From: Halovivax cerinus
Lineage (GTDB): Archaea > Halobacteriota > Halobacteria > Halobacteriales > Natrialbaceae
Length of the DNA stretch: 64,000 nucleotides
Direction of reading: 5' to 3'
NCBI RefSeq assembly: GCF_024498195.1
Contig: NZ_CP101824.1
Location: 1,116,001-1,180,000 of the forward strand
Made by a program: the position numbers and the translations under genes. Under the pieces are notes generated by a model. That model saw only the letters and a program-made list of their open reading frames with translations. It had not been told where the DNA came from and ran no database searches. Positions 56,550 to 64,000 of the stretch are shown here, piece by piece. Numbering within the stretch: position 1 is the stretch's first letter; each line of letters starts with the position of its first letter.

Positions 56550-57791
56550 ATGCATTCGCACACTAATCGGCGCTCGTTCATCTCGGCCGCAGGAACGGCC
56601 GGCGCGCTCGCACTCGCGGGGTGTCTGGAAGGAGGGAACGAAACCGGTGGCGACCGAACGATCAAGATGGGGATGGTAGTTGCGGAGACCGGAAGCCTGT
56701 CGTCGGTCGGTGTCCCGCTCCGCGACGTCGGTCATCTCCCCCGAATTCAGATAAACGACGCCGATACGTCCACGAGCGCCGAGGTGAGCGTCCAGGATTC
56801 ACAGACGGACCCCCAGCAGAGTATCAGCGCGGCACAGTCGCTGGCGAACTCGGGATTTCCAGCGGTGGTCGGGCCACTCCTCTCCGAGGCGACCATTCAG
56901 GTCACGAACGAAATATACAAACCCCGACAGATCGTCTGCTGTACGCCGGGTAGCACGTCTCCACGACTGACGTCGCTGGACGACGACGATTTCGTGTACC
57001 GTACGATCTCGAGCGATGCGTTCCAGGGGCGCGCCCTGGCACAGACTGCCAGCGATCGGGTCGGCGCCAGTAGCGCGTCGGTCGTGTACGTCAACGACGC
57101 CTACGGGCAGGCGTTGAACGAGACGTTCAGCGAGACCTTCGAGTCGAACGGCGGGACCATCGAAGCGCAGGTCGCCGTCGGACAGCAAGAACAGTCCTAC
57201 GTCTCGCAACTCGAGAAGGCCATGAGCAACGACCCGGACGCACTGTTCGTCGTCGCGTTCCCCGCCGGTGGGTCCCAGTTGCTGCGGGACTTTTACTCGA
57301 ATTACAGTCGGGACACGCCGATCGTCGTTCCGGACAGCATGCGGGATCCAGAGCTCCCCGGAAACGTCGGCGAACCCCTGACCAACATCACCGGCGTTTC
57401 GTCGGTCGCGGCCGGACCGGGCAAGGACTTCGTCGCGGACCTGTACAGCGAAGAGTACGATGCGGACACGCCACCGTTCTACTCGTACATGTACGACGCG
57501 AGCGCCATCCTGATGCTCGCGAACGCGGCTGCAGGGGCCAACGATGGGTCCGAGATCAAAGCGCAGATGCAACCCGTCGCCAATCCCGATGGTGAAGTCG
57601 TCTCGCCGGAGAACTTCGCCGAGGGCGTACAGATGGCTGCCGACGGGACGACGGTTCAGTACCGTGGCGCCTCGAGTAACGTCGACTTCGACGAGAACGG
57701 CGACATGAAACGCGTCAATTACGCCGTGTTCGTCTACAACGAGGACGGCTCGGTCGAGGACGTCGATACGATCGAGTACGCGGCCGACTGA
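56550..57791 (+). CDS. livK: Branched-chain amino acid type ABC substrate-binding protein (second system)
   Basis: A 413-residue receptor with a Tat signal 'NRRSFISAAGTAGALALAGC' (residues 6-25, ending in the lipobox Cys), so it is a folded-export lipoprotein. The mature domain starts 'IKMGMVVAETGSLSSVG', the type 1 receptor beginning. It is clearly different from the first livK, with shared fold but few identities by eye, so it is not a recent duplicate. It is convergent with its livFGMH operon, six bases apart at the 3' ends, which mirrors the first system. Confidence 0.93.
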   Translation: MHSHTNRRSFISAAGTAGALALAGCLEGGNETGGDRTIKMGMVVAETGSLSSVGVPLRDVGHLPRIQINDADTSTSAEVSVQDSQTDPQQSISAAQSLANSGFPAVVGPLLSEATIQVTNEIYKPRQIVCCTPGSTSPRLTSLDDDDFVYRTISSDAFQGRALAQTASDRVGASSASVVYVNDAYGQALNETFSETFESNGGTIEAQVAVGQQEQSYVSQLEKAMSNDPDALFVVAFPAGGSQLLRDFYSNYSRDTPIVVPDSMRDPELPGNVGEPLTNITGVSSVAAGPGKDFVADLYSEEYDADTPPFYSYMYDASAILMLANAAAGANDGSEIKAQMQPVANPDGEVVSPENFAEGVQMAADGTTVQYRGASSNVDFDENGDMKRVNYAVFVYNEDGSVEDVDTIEYAAD

Positions 57792-57797
57792 GCGGAG

Positions 57798-58502
57798 TTA
57801 TCCGCCGAGGAACTCCCGGCGGACGTCCTCGTCGTCGAGGAGGGCGTCTCCCTCGTCCACGTATCGATTTTGCCCCTGGGCGAGTACGTATCCGCGATCA
57901 CAGCGTCTGAGCGCCGTTTTTGCGTTCTGTTCGACCATCAGTATCGACGTCCCCGTCGCGTTGATCTCGTCGATCTTGTCGAACATCTCGTCGACCAGGT
58001 CGGGCGCGAGACCGGCCGAGGGCTCGTCGAGCAACAACAGTTCCGGCTCTAGCATCAACGCCCGCCCCATCGCGAGCATCTGCTGTTGCCCGCCGCTCAT
58101 CGTCCCTGCGCGCTGGTCTCGCCGCTCCCTGAGGATCGGGAAGCGATCGTACACCGCGTCGAGCGCGCTAGAGGGGACGCTATCGAGGATGTACGCACCC
58201 ATTCGCAGGTTCTCTTCGACCGAGAGCGACGGGAAGACGTTCTCGTTCTGTGGGACGTAGCTCAGCCCCTTCCGAATGATGTCCTCCGGATTGTCGTCCG
58301 TGATGTCGACGCCGTCGAAGCGGACGGAACCGCCCATGTGGTCCGTCAGGCCGAAGACTGACTTCATCGCCGTACTCTTTCCGGCGCCGTTCGGCCCGAC
58401 GATCGTGACGTACTCCCCCGCATCCACGGTGAGATCGACGTCGTCGAGTATCTGCAGGTCACCGTACCCGGCATCGAGCTCCTCGACGGTCAGGAGACTC
58501 AT
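57798..58502 (-). CDS. livF: ABC transporter ATP-binding protein LivF (second system)
   Basis: A 234-residue ATPase with Walker A 'GPNGAGKST', signature 'MSGGQQQML', Walker B 'LLLLDEPSAGLAP' and Gln in the switch position ('MVEQNAKTAL'). It is the last gene of the operon livH-livM-livG-livF and its start overlaps the livG stop by four bases. Its 3' end nearly touches that of livK. Confidence 0.94.
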   Translation of the reverse strand: MSLLTVEELDAGYGDLQILDDVDLTVDAGEYVTIVGPNGAGKSTAMKSVFGLTDHMGGSVRFDGVDITDDNPEDIIRKGLSYVPQNENVFPSLSVEENLRMGAYILDSVPSSALDAVYDRFPILRERRDQRAGTMSGGQQQMLAMGRALMLEPELLLLDEPSAGLAPDLVDEMFDKIDEINATGTSILMVEQNAKTALRRCDRGYVLAQGQNRYVDEGDALLDDEDVRREFLGG

Positions 58503-59341
58503 ACGTCACCTCCGAGGTACGCTTCGATGACCTGCTCGTTCGTACGGACCGTCTCCGGTGGCCCTTCGACGAGGACGTCCCCCTGATTCATCACGATGAC
58601 GCGGTCACAGTGTGTCATGATAACGTCCATATCGTGTTCGACCAGCAGGAACGTGTGTCCGTCCGCGCGGAGGTCCTCGATTCGCTCGAGGAGTCGTTTT
58701 TCGAGTGTCGGGTTGACCCCGGCGAGCGGTTCGTCGAGTAACAATACGTCGGGGTCGGCGAGCAACGCCCGTGCCAGTTCCAGCAGTTTCCGTTGCCCGC
58801 CCGACAGGGTACCGGCGTACTCGTCGGCCAGGTGCGAGAGTTCGAATCGATCCAGCGTCTCCCAGACCGTCTCCCGGAGCTCACGCTCGCTGGCTGCAAC
58901 GCTCCGTCGGCCTCGCGATCCGGGCAGCACGGCCCGCCACATTCCCTCACCGAGCTGATGTTGTGGCGCGAGCATCAGGTTCTCGAGGACCGTCATCTCC
59001 TCGAGTTCGCGCGCGATCTGGAACGTTCGGACGAGCCCCGCCTGTGCGATCTCGTGTGGCGCGTGGCCGGTTATCGGTCGGCCGTCGAGCTCGACAGTTC
59101 CACCGTCGGGGGTGTGGAATCCCGTGATACAGTCGAACGTCGTCGATTTCCCCGCTCCGTTCGGCCCGATCATTCCGGTCAACGTTCCCGCTTCGACGCT
59201 GAAGCTCGCCCCGTCGACCGCCCGTATCCCCTCGAAGCTCTTCTGCAGTCCCTCGACACGGAGTGGTGGCGTCCCCTCGGCCGTCTGCGTGTTCGGCTGC
59301 CTGTCCGTGTCTGCGGTGGTGTCGCTCTCGCTACTGCTCAT
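58499..59341 (-). CDS. livG: ABC transporter ATP-binding protein LivG (second system)
   Basis: About 280 residues. An acidic N-terminal extension of about 25 residues precedes the ATPase. Walker A is 'GPNGAGKST', the signature 'LSGGQRKLL', Walker B 'VLLLDEPLAGVNP' and the switch His is in 'VEHDMDVI'. A short insert 'LPGSRGRRSVAASERE' region follows the Q-loop. The ATG at 59341 overlaps the livM stop by eleven bases; a start nine bases further upstream is possible. Confidence 0.93.
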   Translation of the reverse strand: MSSSESDTTADTDRQPNTQTAEGTPPLRVEGLQKSFEGIRAVDGASFSVEAGTLTGMIGPNGAGKSTTFDCITGFHTPDGGTVELDGRPITGHAPHEIAQAGLVRTFQIARELEEMTVLENLMLAPQHQLGEGMWRAVLPGSRGRRSVAASERELRETVWETLDRFELSHLADEYAGTLSGGQRKLLELARALLADPDVLLLDEPLAGVNPTLEKRLLERIEDLRADGHTFLLVEHDMDVIMTHCDRVIVMNQGDVLVEGPPETVRTNEQVIEAYLGGDV

Positions 59342-60638
59342 CGGTCCCACCTCTGGCGAGCGAGACGGTCGACGCCGTCTCTTTTCGATGTCCCAGCAGT
59401 CCCTGGGGCCGGTTCTGTATCAGGTAAATCAGGACGGCCCCGACCAGCATGAATCGAAGCGCCGCGATGTGGTCGAACAGGAAGGCCAGCAGCGGAAACG
59501 GATCGGCGCTCGCGAGTGGAATCACGGCGTCGATGACCGTCGTCGGCGCCCGTCCGAAGTCGGCGAACGCCTCGACGGTGTTTGCGAGCAGCGGTGGCCC
59601 TCGAAACAGGAGACCCGCGAACAACGCCCCGCCGAGGACGCTTCCCGTGTTAGATCCCGCGCCACCGATTATGAGGGCGATGAAGATGTAGAACGTCTGT
59701 TGTGGGAGATAGTTCGCAGGACTGGTGAACCCCTGGCTCCCCTGCCACAGGATCCCCGTCAGCCCCATCAGGGCGCACCCGACCACGAAGGCGGTGATCT
59801 TGAACCGGTTCGTGTCCTTGCCGAGCGCTTCGGCGACCATCTCGTCCTCGCGAATCGCCTTCAACACCCGTCCGAACGGCGAGTTGGCGAGCCTGGCCAG
59901 ATAGACGTAAAAGAGGCCGACGAACCCGACGACGACGAGTGTGTAGGCCCAGCTCAGGGCCACCGCGTTCGGAATTCCGACGCTACTGGCGACACCGAAG
60001 AGGGCGTCTCCGAGGATGGTCGCCCCCTCGGCGGGGGAGTCTGGATTTACGTAGAACAGCGCGTCGACCGGGTTCTGCGGTAACGAGAGGCCGTTCGCGC
60101 CACCGGTTCCCGTCGTGACGCCGAACACGTCCACACGTGCGAACGTCTGGGAGTTGACGGTGAGTCTGACGATTTCTCCCAGTCCGACGGTGATGATGGC
60201 GAGGTAATCGTCGCGGACACGAAGTGCCGGGACCGCCGCCACGAACCCGAGCAGTGCGGCGATGGCGATCCCGCCGAGAACGCCCACGACCAGCGGAAGC
60301 CCGAATCCGCCGACTCCGGTGTCGGGATTGACCGGGCGCGTGAGAATCGCCATCGTGTACACGCCGACCGCCATGAATCCGGCGACGCCCACGTTGAACA
60401 GTCCCGCGTATCCCCACTGGAGATTGAGCGCGAGCGCGGCCAGCGCGTAGACCGCCGCGAAGAACGTGATGCCCTGGAGACCGCTAACGAGTCCCGTGAG
60501 TGTGACGCCGACCAGCAGGCTTAGCGCCGTAAAGCCCACGTAGAGCGCGCCCATTACGGCGGCGACCAGCGCAGCGTCGCCCCCGGGAACCTCCTCGGTG
60601 AACCACTCGATTCGTGATGGATGTGTACCGTCGGTCAT
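59331..60638 (-). CDS. livM: ABC transporter permease LivM (second system)
   Basis: About 435 residues, nearly 100 more than the first LivM, with ten or more hydrophobic segments. 'LNLQWGYAGLFNVGVAGFMAVG' region and the coupling loop 'VLKAIREDEMVAEALGKDT' are LivM features. The extra length comes from an N-terminal helix pair and a loop at about 205-240. The ATG at 60638 overlaps the livH stop by four bases, which settles the start; the frame upstream is inside livH. Confidence 0.91.
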   Translation of the reverse strand: MTDGTHPSRIEWFTEEVPGGDAALVAAVMGALYVGFTALSLLVGVTLTGLVSGLQGITFFAAVYALAALALNLQWGYAGLFNVGVAGFMAVGVYTMAILTRPVNPDTGVGGFGLPLVVGVLGGIAIAALLGFVAAVPALRVRDDYLAIITVGLGEIVRLTVNSQTFARVDVFGVTTGTGGANGLSLPQNPVDALFYVNPDSPAEGATILGDALFGVASSVGIPNAVALSWAYTLVVVGFVGLFYVYLARLANSPFGRVLKAIREDEMVAEALGKDTNRFKITAFVVGCALMGLTGILWQGSQGFTSPANYLPQQTFYIFIALIIGGAGSNTGSVLGGALFAGLLFRGPPLLANTVEAFADFGRAPTTVIDAVIPLASADPFPLLAFLFDHIAALRFMLVGAVLIYLIQNRPQGLLGHRKETASTVSLARGGTDEQ

Positions 60639-61735
60639 GTCGACGACCTCCCTGAAAAGATCCCGCGCGGACGTACGATCAAGACGAGGATCATCACCAG
60701 GAACGCGGTGACGTTGACGAAGCCCGCCGGTAACCAGATCAGCGAGAGCCGACTGGCCACGCCGATGACGAGGCCGCCGACGATCGCCCCGTAGACGGAA
60801 CCGATCCCCCCGAGGATGACCGCCGCGAACACCAGCAGGAGGATGTTCCAGCCGATATCGAACGAGATCGAACCCCGCCAGAGGACGAGCAAGTACCCCG
60901 AGACGCCAGTCAATCCGGCGCCGATCAGCCACGTATCGCGGACGACTCGTTCCGTCGGGATCCCAGTGACCCGAGCGAGCGACTCGCTATCGGCCATCGC
61001 GCGCATCGCGATTCCGAGTTTCGTTCGCTGGAGCAGGAGGTGGAGGCCCACGACCAGTGCGATGGCGGCCACGATGAGCGTCAGTTCGTGGGCGCTCGCC
61101 GACACGCCGACGGCGGGAAGTGAGACGTCGGGACCGCTCCCGGTCGTTAAACCCGCCTGTTCCGTTCCGAACACCAAAACGAGGGCGTATCGGAGAATAA
61201 ACGCGACCCCGATGCTGGCGATCAGCAGTGCTATTCCGTCCTGTTCGCGCATCGGCCGATAGACGATTCGATCGAGCGCCAGAGCGAGGCACATTGTGAC
61301 GACGGCAGCGAATCCGGCACCGACGACGATCGCGGCGGGTGCGGTCGCGACGTTCACCCCGGCGGATCCAGCGTTCACTTCGCTACTCCCGAACCCGAGA
61401 AGGAGCAGTCCAGAGAGTTCGAGCGTCCCGATGCCCGCGACGACGAACGTCGCGACCCAGCCACCGAACGCCCCGACGGTCAGGTATTCGCCGTGTGCGA
61501 AGTTCGCGAACCCCAGGATGCTGTACGTGAGCGTCAACCCGACGCCGGCGAGGCCGATGACCAGTCCGATGATGACTCCTTGCCAGAGATAGACACCGAC
61601 GGTCCCCGCCGAAAGCTGTCCGCGCACGATATCGGCCGCAATGAGGCCGAGTATCAGGACGATCCCGAGGGCCACGGCCGTTTTCGTGGTCCGGCCTCGG
61701 ACGCCGATCCAGCGCTGCATCGCAGCCTGTATCAT
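60635..61735 (-). CDS. livH: ABC transporter permease LivH (second system)
   Basis: About 366 residues. 'GLTLTYSILGFANFAHGEYL' (residues about 62-81) is the LivH signature, and 'AVILGGIGSVYGAIVGGLV' near the C-terminus is the second. The ATG at 61735 or 61720 may be used: 'aatatt' near 61745 would fit a leaderless start at 61720. The frame upstream to 61912 is not halophile-like. It is the first gene of the operon. Confidence 0.9.
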   Translation of the reverse strand: MIQAAMQRWIGVRGRTTKTAVALGIVLILGLIAADIVRGQLSAGTVGVYLWQGVIIGLVIGLAGVGLTLTYSILGFANFAHGEYLTVGAFGGWVATFVVAGIGTLELSGLLLLGFGSSEVNAGSAGVNVATAPAAIVVGAGFAAVVTMCLALALDRIVYRPMREQDGIALLIASIGVAFILRYALVLVFGTEQAGLTTGSGPDVSLPAVGVSASAHELTLIVAAIALVVGLHLLLQRTKLGIAMRAMADSESLARVTGIPTERVVRDTWLIGAGLTGVSGYLLVLWRGSISFDIGWNILLLVFAAVILGGIGSVYGAIVGGLVIGVASRLSLIWLPAGFVNVTAFLVMILVLIVRPRGIFSGRSST

Positions 61736-61998
61736 AAATCCATCAATATTGTAATTCCTATCATTTTTCCGTCTTACGCCCCCATATTGCGATATAGTGC
61801 TTAAATATCTAACCCAGAATGTAGAATTTCCTGACATCGAAATCTCCCTACCTCGAGCCACTTCGTGGTGATTTTCGGTCTCAATACGGACCGCTCCCGG
61901 TTCGCGGAGCACAACCGGTACCCCCTCGAGGCATAGTAATGCGAGATTGATGGGTTTGTGAAGACGCGGTGGTACTTCTCAGGTTAGCCAGAGATGTA
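61736..61998. other. AT-rich intergenic region upstream of the second livH
   Basis: The first 80 bases are AT-rich and hold the probable livH promoter ('caatattg' near 61744-61751, 'cgatatag' near 61790). The rest to 61998 shows no gene on either strand and no recognisable insertion sequence. Confidence 0.4.
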
Positions 61999-62077
61999 CC
62001 GGGCCGCCGCCGACACCCACTGCTGGGAACCGACCGTGAGCGAGAGTGAGGTAGACGGGGCGTGAGTCGAGTTCTGA
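61999..62077 (+). pseudogene. Decayed 3' end of a histidine kinase gene (copy C)
   Basis: Without gaps, the 78 bases from 62001 match the corresponding segment of copy B (56067-56144 and one base) at about 67 positions, counted by eye. The frame would read 'AADTHCWEPTVSESEVDGA' but is broken by an in-frame TGA before the final 'VEF' and stop. It lies just beyond the second liv system. Confidence 0.75.
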
Positions 62078-62103
62078 GCGGCTCGGTGCGCTCCTCGTCG
62101 ATG

Positions 62104-62493
62104 CTACCCTTCGCACTCCATCTCCCGGAGAACCCTGCACTTGTCGGTCAGCGAGGTAGGCATCTCGGCTCTCGCCTGCAACAGCGTGTCCACGACGAAC
62201 GCCGGTTCCGCGAAGTTCGGGCCCCGTTCGACGACAAACGCGTCCCGGTCCCAGTCGACGTATCCGCCATCGGAGAGGACGGGGAGATGGTGGTGCCGTA
62301 ACTGGACGGCCAGCGTGTCGGGGTCGACCGTCTGGTTGGGGGAGACGGCCGCGTCAGGCAAGGGGAGGCCCTGTTCCGGGGGTGCTTCGAGTAACGAGAT
62401 GATGACCTCCCGCCTCGGCTCGGCGGAGAGGGCATCGTACAGTCGGTCCCACCGTTCTGCCCACGCCCGCTCACCTGGCGTGTCGGGGGTCAT
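62104..62493 (-). CDS. Winged-helix protein (DUF7344-like)
   Basis: About 129 residues. 'RLYDALSAEPRREVIISLLEA' starts a haloarchaeal winged helix, and 'AVQLRHHHLPVLSDGGYVDWDRDAFVVERGPNF' region contains the recognition helix and wing with the His-rich turn typical of the group I recall as DUF7344. These are candidate DNA-binding proteins without effector domains. The ATG at 62493 gives 'MTPDTPGERAWAERW'. It is transcribed toward the kinase remnant. Confidence 0.78.
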   Translation of the reverse strand: MTPDTPGERAWAERWDRLYDALSAEPRREVIISLLEAPPEQGLPLPDAAVSPNQTVDPDTLAVQLRHHHLPVLSDGGYVDWDRDAFVVERGPNFAEPAFVVDTLLQARAEMPTSLTDKCRVLREMECEG

Positions 62494-62755
62494 ACCCCTT
62501 CCATCGGCGACCACTCACTTATACTTGCTAGTGTGTGACTCACGTGGATTGTGTGGCGAGCCGAAATCGGACCGCACCGATCGGCCACGGCGTCCAACAC
62601 GTCGGTGGGGGAGTCGACCCACGTCCGGCGACGTATTGGGCACCTCGTCGGTGGACTGCGAAGAATTCGATCGAGAAAACCGGGTCGCGAGAACCGGAGA
62701 CGGGGTCGCGCGGCCGATCCGCGGTCGAACCAGCGGCTACCCCGCGAGATTTATC

Positions 62756-63349
62756 CTACCGCCGACCGGTAACGTGCGTCTGATCGTGATCGGGGAAGCA
62801 CTCCGCGACGGCGTCCTGTCCGCCCTCGGCGGCGATCACGGCCCGCAACTCGGCCTCGTAGTCCGCGCGGTGAATCTCCTCGCTCGGCCCCACGGTCACG
62901 TCGAGCGTCGAGTCGACCAGTCGATCGACCGCGCCGCGACCGAAGCCCGACAGCGGGGCGACGTAGTCGACGTCGTGGCGATCTTCGAGACTCTGGGCCT
63001 GCGCACGCGAAACCGTCGGGACGCGGTCGTCGCGGCGTGTGCCGTCTGCGATGGCGTCGAAGTCGTCCGCGCCAGCCAGCGCCTCCAGCGCCTCCCGGTG
63101 GACGTGCTGGATACCGTTTCGGGGGAAGCCGTCCTCGCGGATTCGGGTGGCGGCGTCCTCGGCGACCGACTCGTCGAGTTCGATTCGACGGAACGGCAAG
63201 TCGAGTTCCGCGGCCGCGCGCTCGGCGTGTCGCCAGTCGTCCGTGATGCCGAAGTGGGCGGTAGCGAGCGTCACGTCGTAGAAGTTCTCCAGGAGCAACG
63301 CGGCGAGCGTCGAGTCCTTGCCGCCGCTGTACAGCAGTCCCAGTCGCAT
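62756..63349 (-). CDS. PP-loop ATPase (Dph6/alpha-hydrolase-like)
   Basis: A 197-residue protein starting '[20 protein letters not shown]'; the SGGKDS P-loop is the adenylation motif of N-type ATP pyrophosphatases. 'FPRNGIQHVHREALEAL' and 'VAPLSGFGRGAVDRLV' follow the pattern of small archaeal PP-loop proteins. It could act in tRNA or diphthamide modification, but the target is not determined. Its ATG overlaps the PDCD5-like gene's TAA by one base, so it belongs to the rps19e operon. Confidence 0.88.
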   Translation of the reverse strand: MRLGLLYSGGKDSTLAALLLENFYDVTLATAHFGITDDWRHAERAAAELDLPFRRIELDESVAEDAATRIREDGFPRNGIQHVHREALEALAGADDFDAIADGTRRDDRVPTVSRAQAQSLEDRHDVDYVAPLSGFGRGAVDRLVDSTLDVTVGPSEEIHRADYEAELRAVIAAEGGQDAVAECFPDHDQTHVTGRR

Positions 63350-63696
63350 TAGCGTCGGCGGATGTCGAAGCTCTTGGATTCGGGCTTCAGTTCGTTCAGC
63401 AACTGCTTCATCTTCTCGTCGTCGATCTTGCCCTGGATGCGCCCGCTCCGGGCGAGCGCGATGACCTGCTGTTCGACCTGCTGGCCGAATCCCTCTTTGC
63501 TCATCTTCACCGTGTTGAGTCGCTTGCGCGCGTCGTCGGTGAGGTGCTGTCGCAGTACGGCCTTCTTCTGGGCTTCGGCCTGTTGCTGGGCGGCCTGCTG
63601 GGCCTCCGCGTTCGAACCCTGCGAGTCGGCCTGGTCTTTCAACTCCTGCATGCGTTCCTTTCGGAGTTCGTCGAGTTCGTCGTCCCCGTTGCTCAT
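63349..63696 (-). CDS. PDCD5/TFAR19-family DNA-binding protein
   Basis: A 115-residue highly charged helical protein. An N-terminal coiled segment rich in Glu, Lys and Gln ('[20 protein letters not shown]') is followed by the compact three-helix core '[20 protein letters not shown]' and '[20 protein letters not shown]', ending 'SKSFDIRRR'. This is the archaeal PDCD5 pattern. The family binds nucleic acid weakly and is regularly encoded next to ribosomal protein S19e, as here. Confidence 0.95.
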   Translation of the reverse strand: MSNGDDELDELRKERMQELKDQADSQGSNAEAQQAAQQQAEAQKKAVLRQHLTDDARKRLNTVKMSKEGFGQQVEQQVIALARSGRIQGKIDDEKMKQLLNELKPESKSFDIRRR

Positions 63697-63786
63697 ACGT
63701 GTGCGGTTGGGTCGCTGCGGGGAAAATGATTACGGAGGCGACCGAGCCGGTCGGGGCGCTGTGGCACCCGACCGCCGGAACCGGCC

Positions 63787-64000
63787 TCAGGCGTAGCGTT
63801 CGAGTTCCGGTCGGTCCAGGTCCGAGAGGACTTCACCTGCGGTGTCGTCGAGCAGGCTGCGACCCTCGGCGGTGATACGCCGACCCTGGCCTTCGGCGGT
63901 CTCGACGTATCCGGCGTCCTCCAGCTGCTGGAGGATCGTTCGGATGACGTTCTTCGAGCCGTCGGCGCGCTTGTCGGGGGCGACGCGGTAGCGGTTCGAA
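63787..64000 (-). CDS. rps19e: Ribosomal protein S19e, C-terminal part (partial at window edge)
   Basis: The minus strand reads 'RYRVAPDKRADGSKNVIRT' and then 'ILQQLEDAGYVETAEGQGRR' and ends 'LDRPELERYA' at a TGA at 63787-63789. This is the C-terminal winged-helix half of S19e, a small-subunit protein needed for rRNA maturation. The first half is outside the window. It is followed by the PDCD5-like gene, a normal archaeal neighbour. Confidence 0.94.
   Translation of the reverse strand, partial: SNRYRVAPDKRADGSKNVIRTILQQLEDAGYVETAEGQGRRITAEGRSLLDDTAGEVLSDLDRPELERYA

Noticed and set aside
54745-62077. A transposon or provirus carrying the liv system and the toxin-antitoxin pair
   Set aside because: No transposase, integrase, terminal inverted repeats or tRNA target was found. 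Only the repeated kinase end suggests mobility, so this is reported as a repeat pattern and not as a mobile element.
1-64000. tRNA and rRNA genes
   Set aside because: No stretch was found that I could fold into a convincing cloverleaf or recognise as rRNA by eye; a dedicated tRNA search could still find one.

Overview
The window is chromosomal DNA from a halophilic archaeon (class Halobacteria). The evidence is the high G+C, the very acidic proteins, the Tat-type lipoprotein signals on solute-binding proteins, and lineage-typical genes: a plant-type halophilic [2Fe-2S] ferredoxin, a bacterio-opsin-activator-type HTH regulator, archaeal SecF/SecD, aIF5B, Nob1, a PDCD5-like protein and S19e. 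Several genes have a TATA-like box about 25-35 bases before an ATG and no Shine-Dalgarno, as expected for leaderless transcripts. No rRNA, tRNA, CRISPR array, transposase or integrase was recognised. The genus cannot be named from the sequence alone.

Layout. 0-4 kb: PAP2 phosphatase end, aldehyde dehydrogenase, small regulator and membrane genes, prepilin peptidase. 4.4-9.2 kb: a branched-chain amino acid type ABC importer (livHMGF) convergent with its binding protein. 9.4-12.1 kb: a four-gene ABC-2 exporter operon ending in its own winged-helix regulator. 12.5-20.5 kb: a solitary MazF-like toxin with a decayed antitoxin, a hydantoinase/oxoprolinase pair (hyuB-hyuA), a class V PLP enzyme and a DUF3311/SSS symporter pair, followed by a PAS-GAF-HTH regulator. 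This looks like an uptake and catabolic island, but the substrate is unknown. 23-29 kb: ferredoxin, two Pit phosphate transporters around a UspA protein, a membrane protein with a strict four-residue repeat, and an internally deleted SLC13 permease. 29-45 kb is mostly housekeeping: hisA, hisB, aIF5B, Nob1, a CAAX-type protease, pgi, secF-secD, truA and an alkaline-phosphatase-fold hydrolase. 45-52 kb: PadR regulator, then a codirectional sulfatase-hyuA-hyuB set. 52-54.7 kb: hisS and a histidine kinase. 54.7-62.1 kb: an accessory block with an MNT/HEPN toxin-antitoxin pair and a second liv importer. 62.1-64 kb: winged-helix protein, PP-loop ATPase, PDCD5-like protein and S19e.

The most interesting region is 54.6-62.1 kb. 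The 3' end of the histidine kinase gene recurs as two orphan fragments, at 56.05-56.14 kb and 62.0-62.08 kb. The first follows the toxin-antitoxin pair and the second follows the second liv system, so each cargo module lies between two copies of the same gene end. This suggests repeated insertion at, or recombination between, kinase 3' ends. Also notable are an apparent 1-nt frameshift at the N-terminus of the bat-like regulator, the strict tetrad-repeat membrane protein, and short tandem repeats of 23 and 29 bp in two intergenic regions. Inverted repeats lie between promoter and start codon of several accessory genes.
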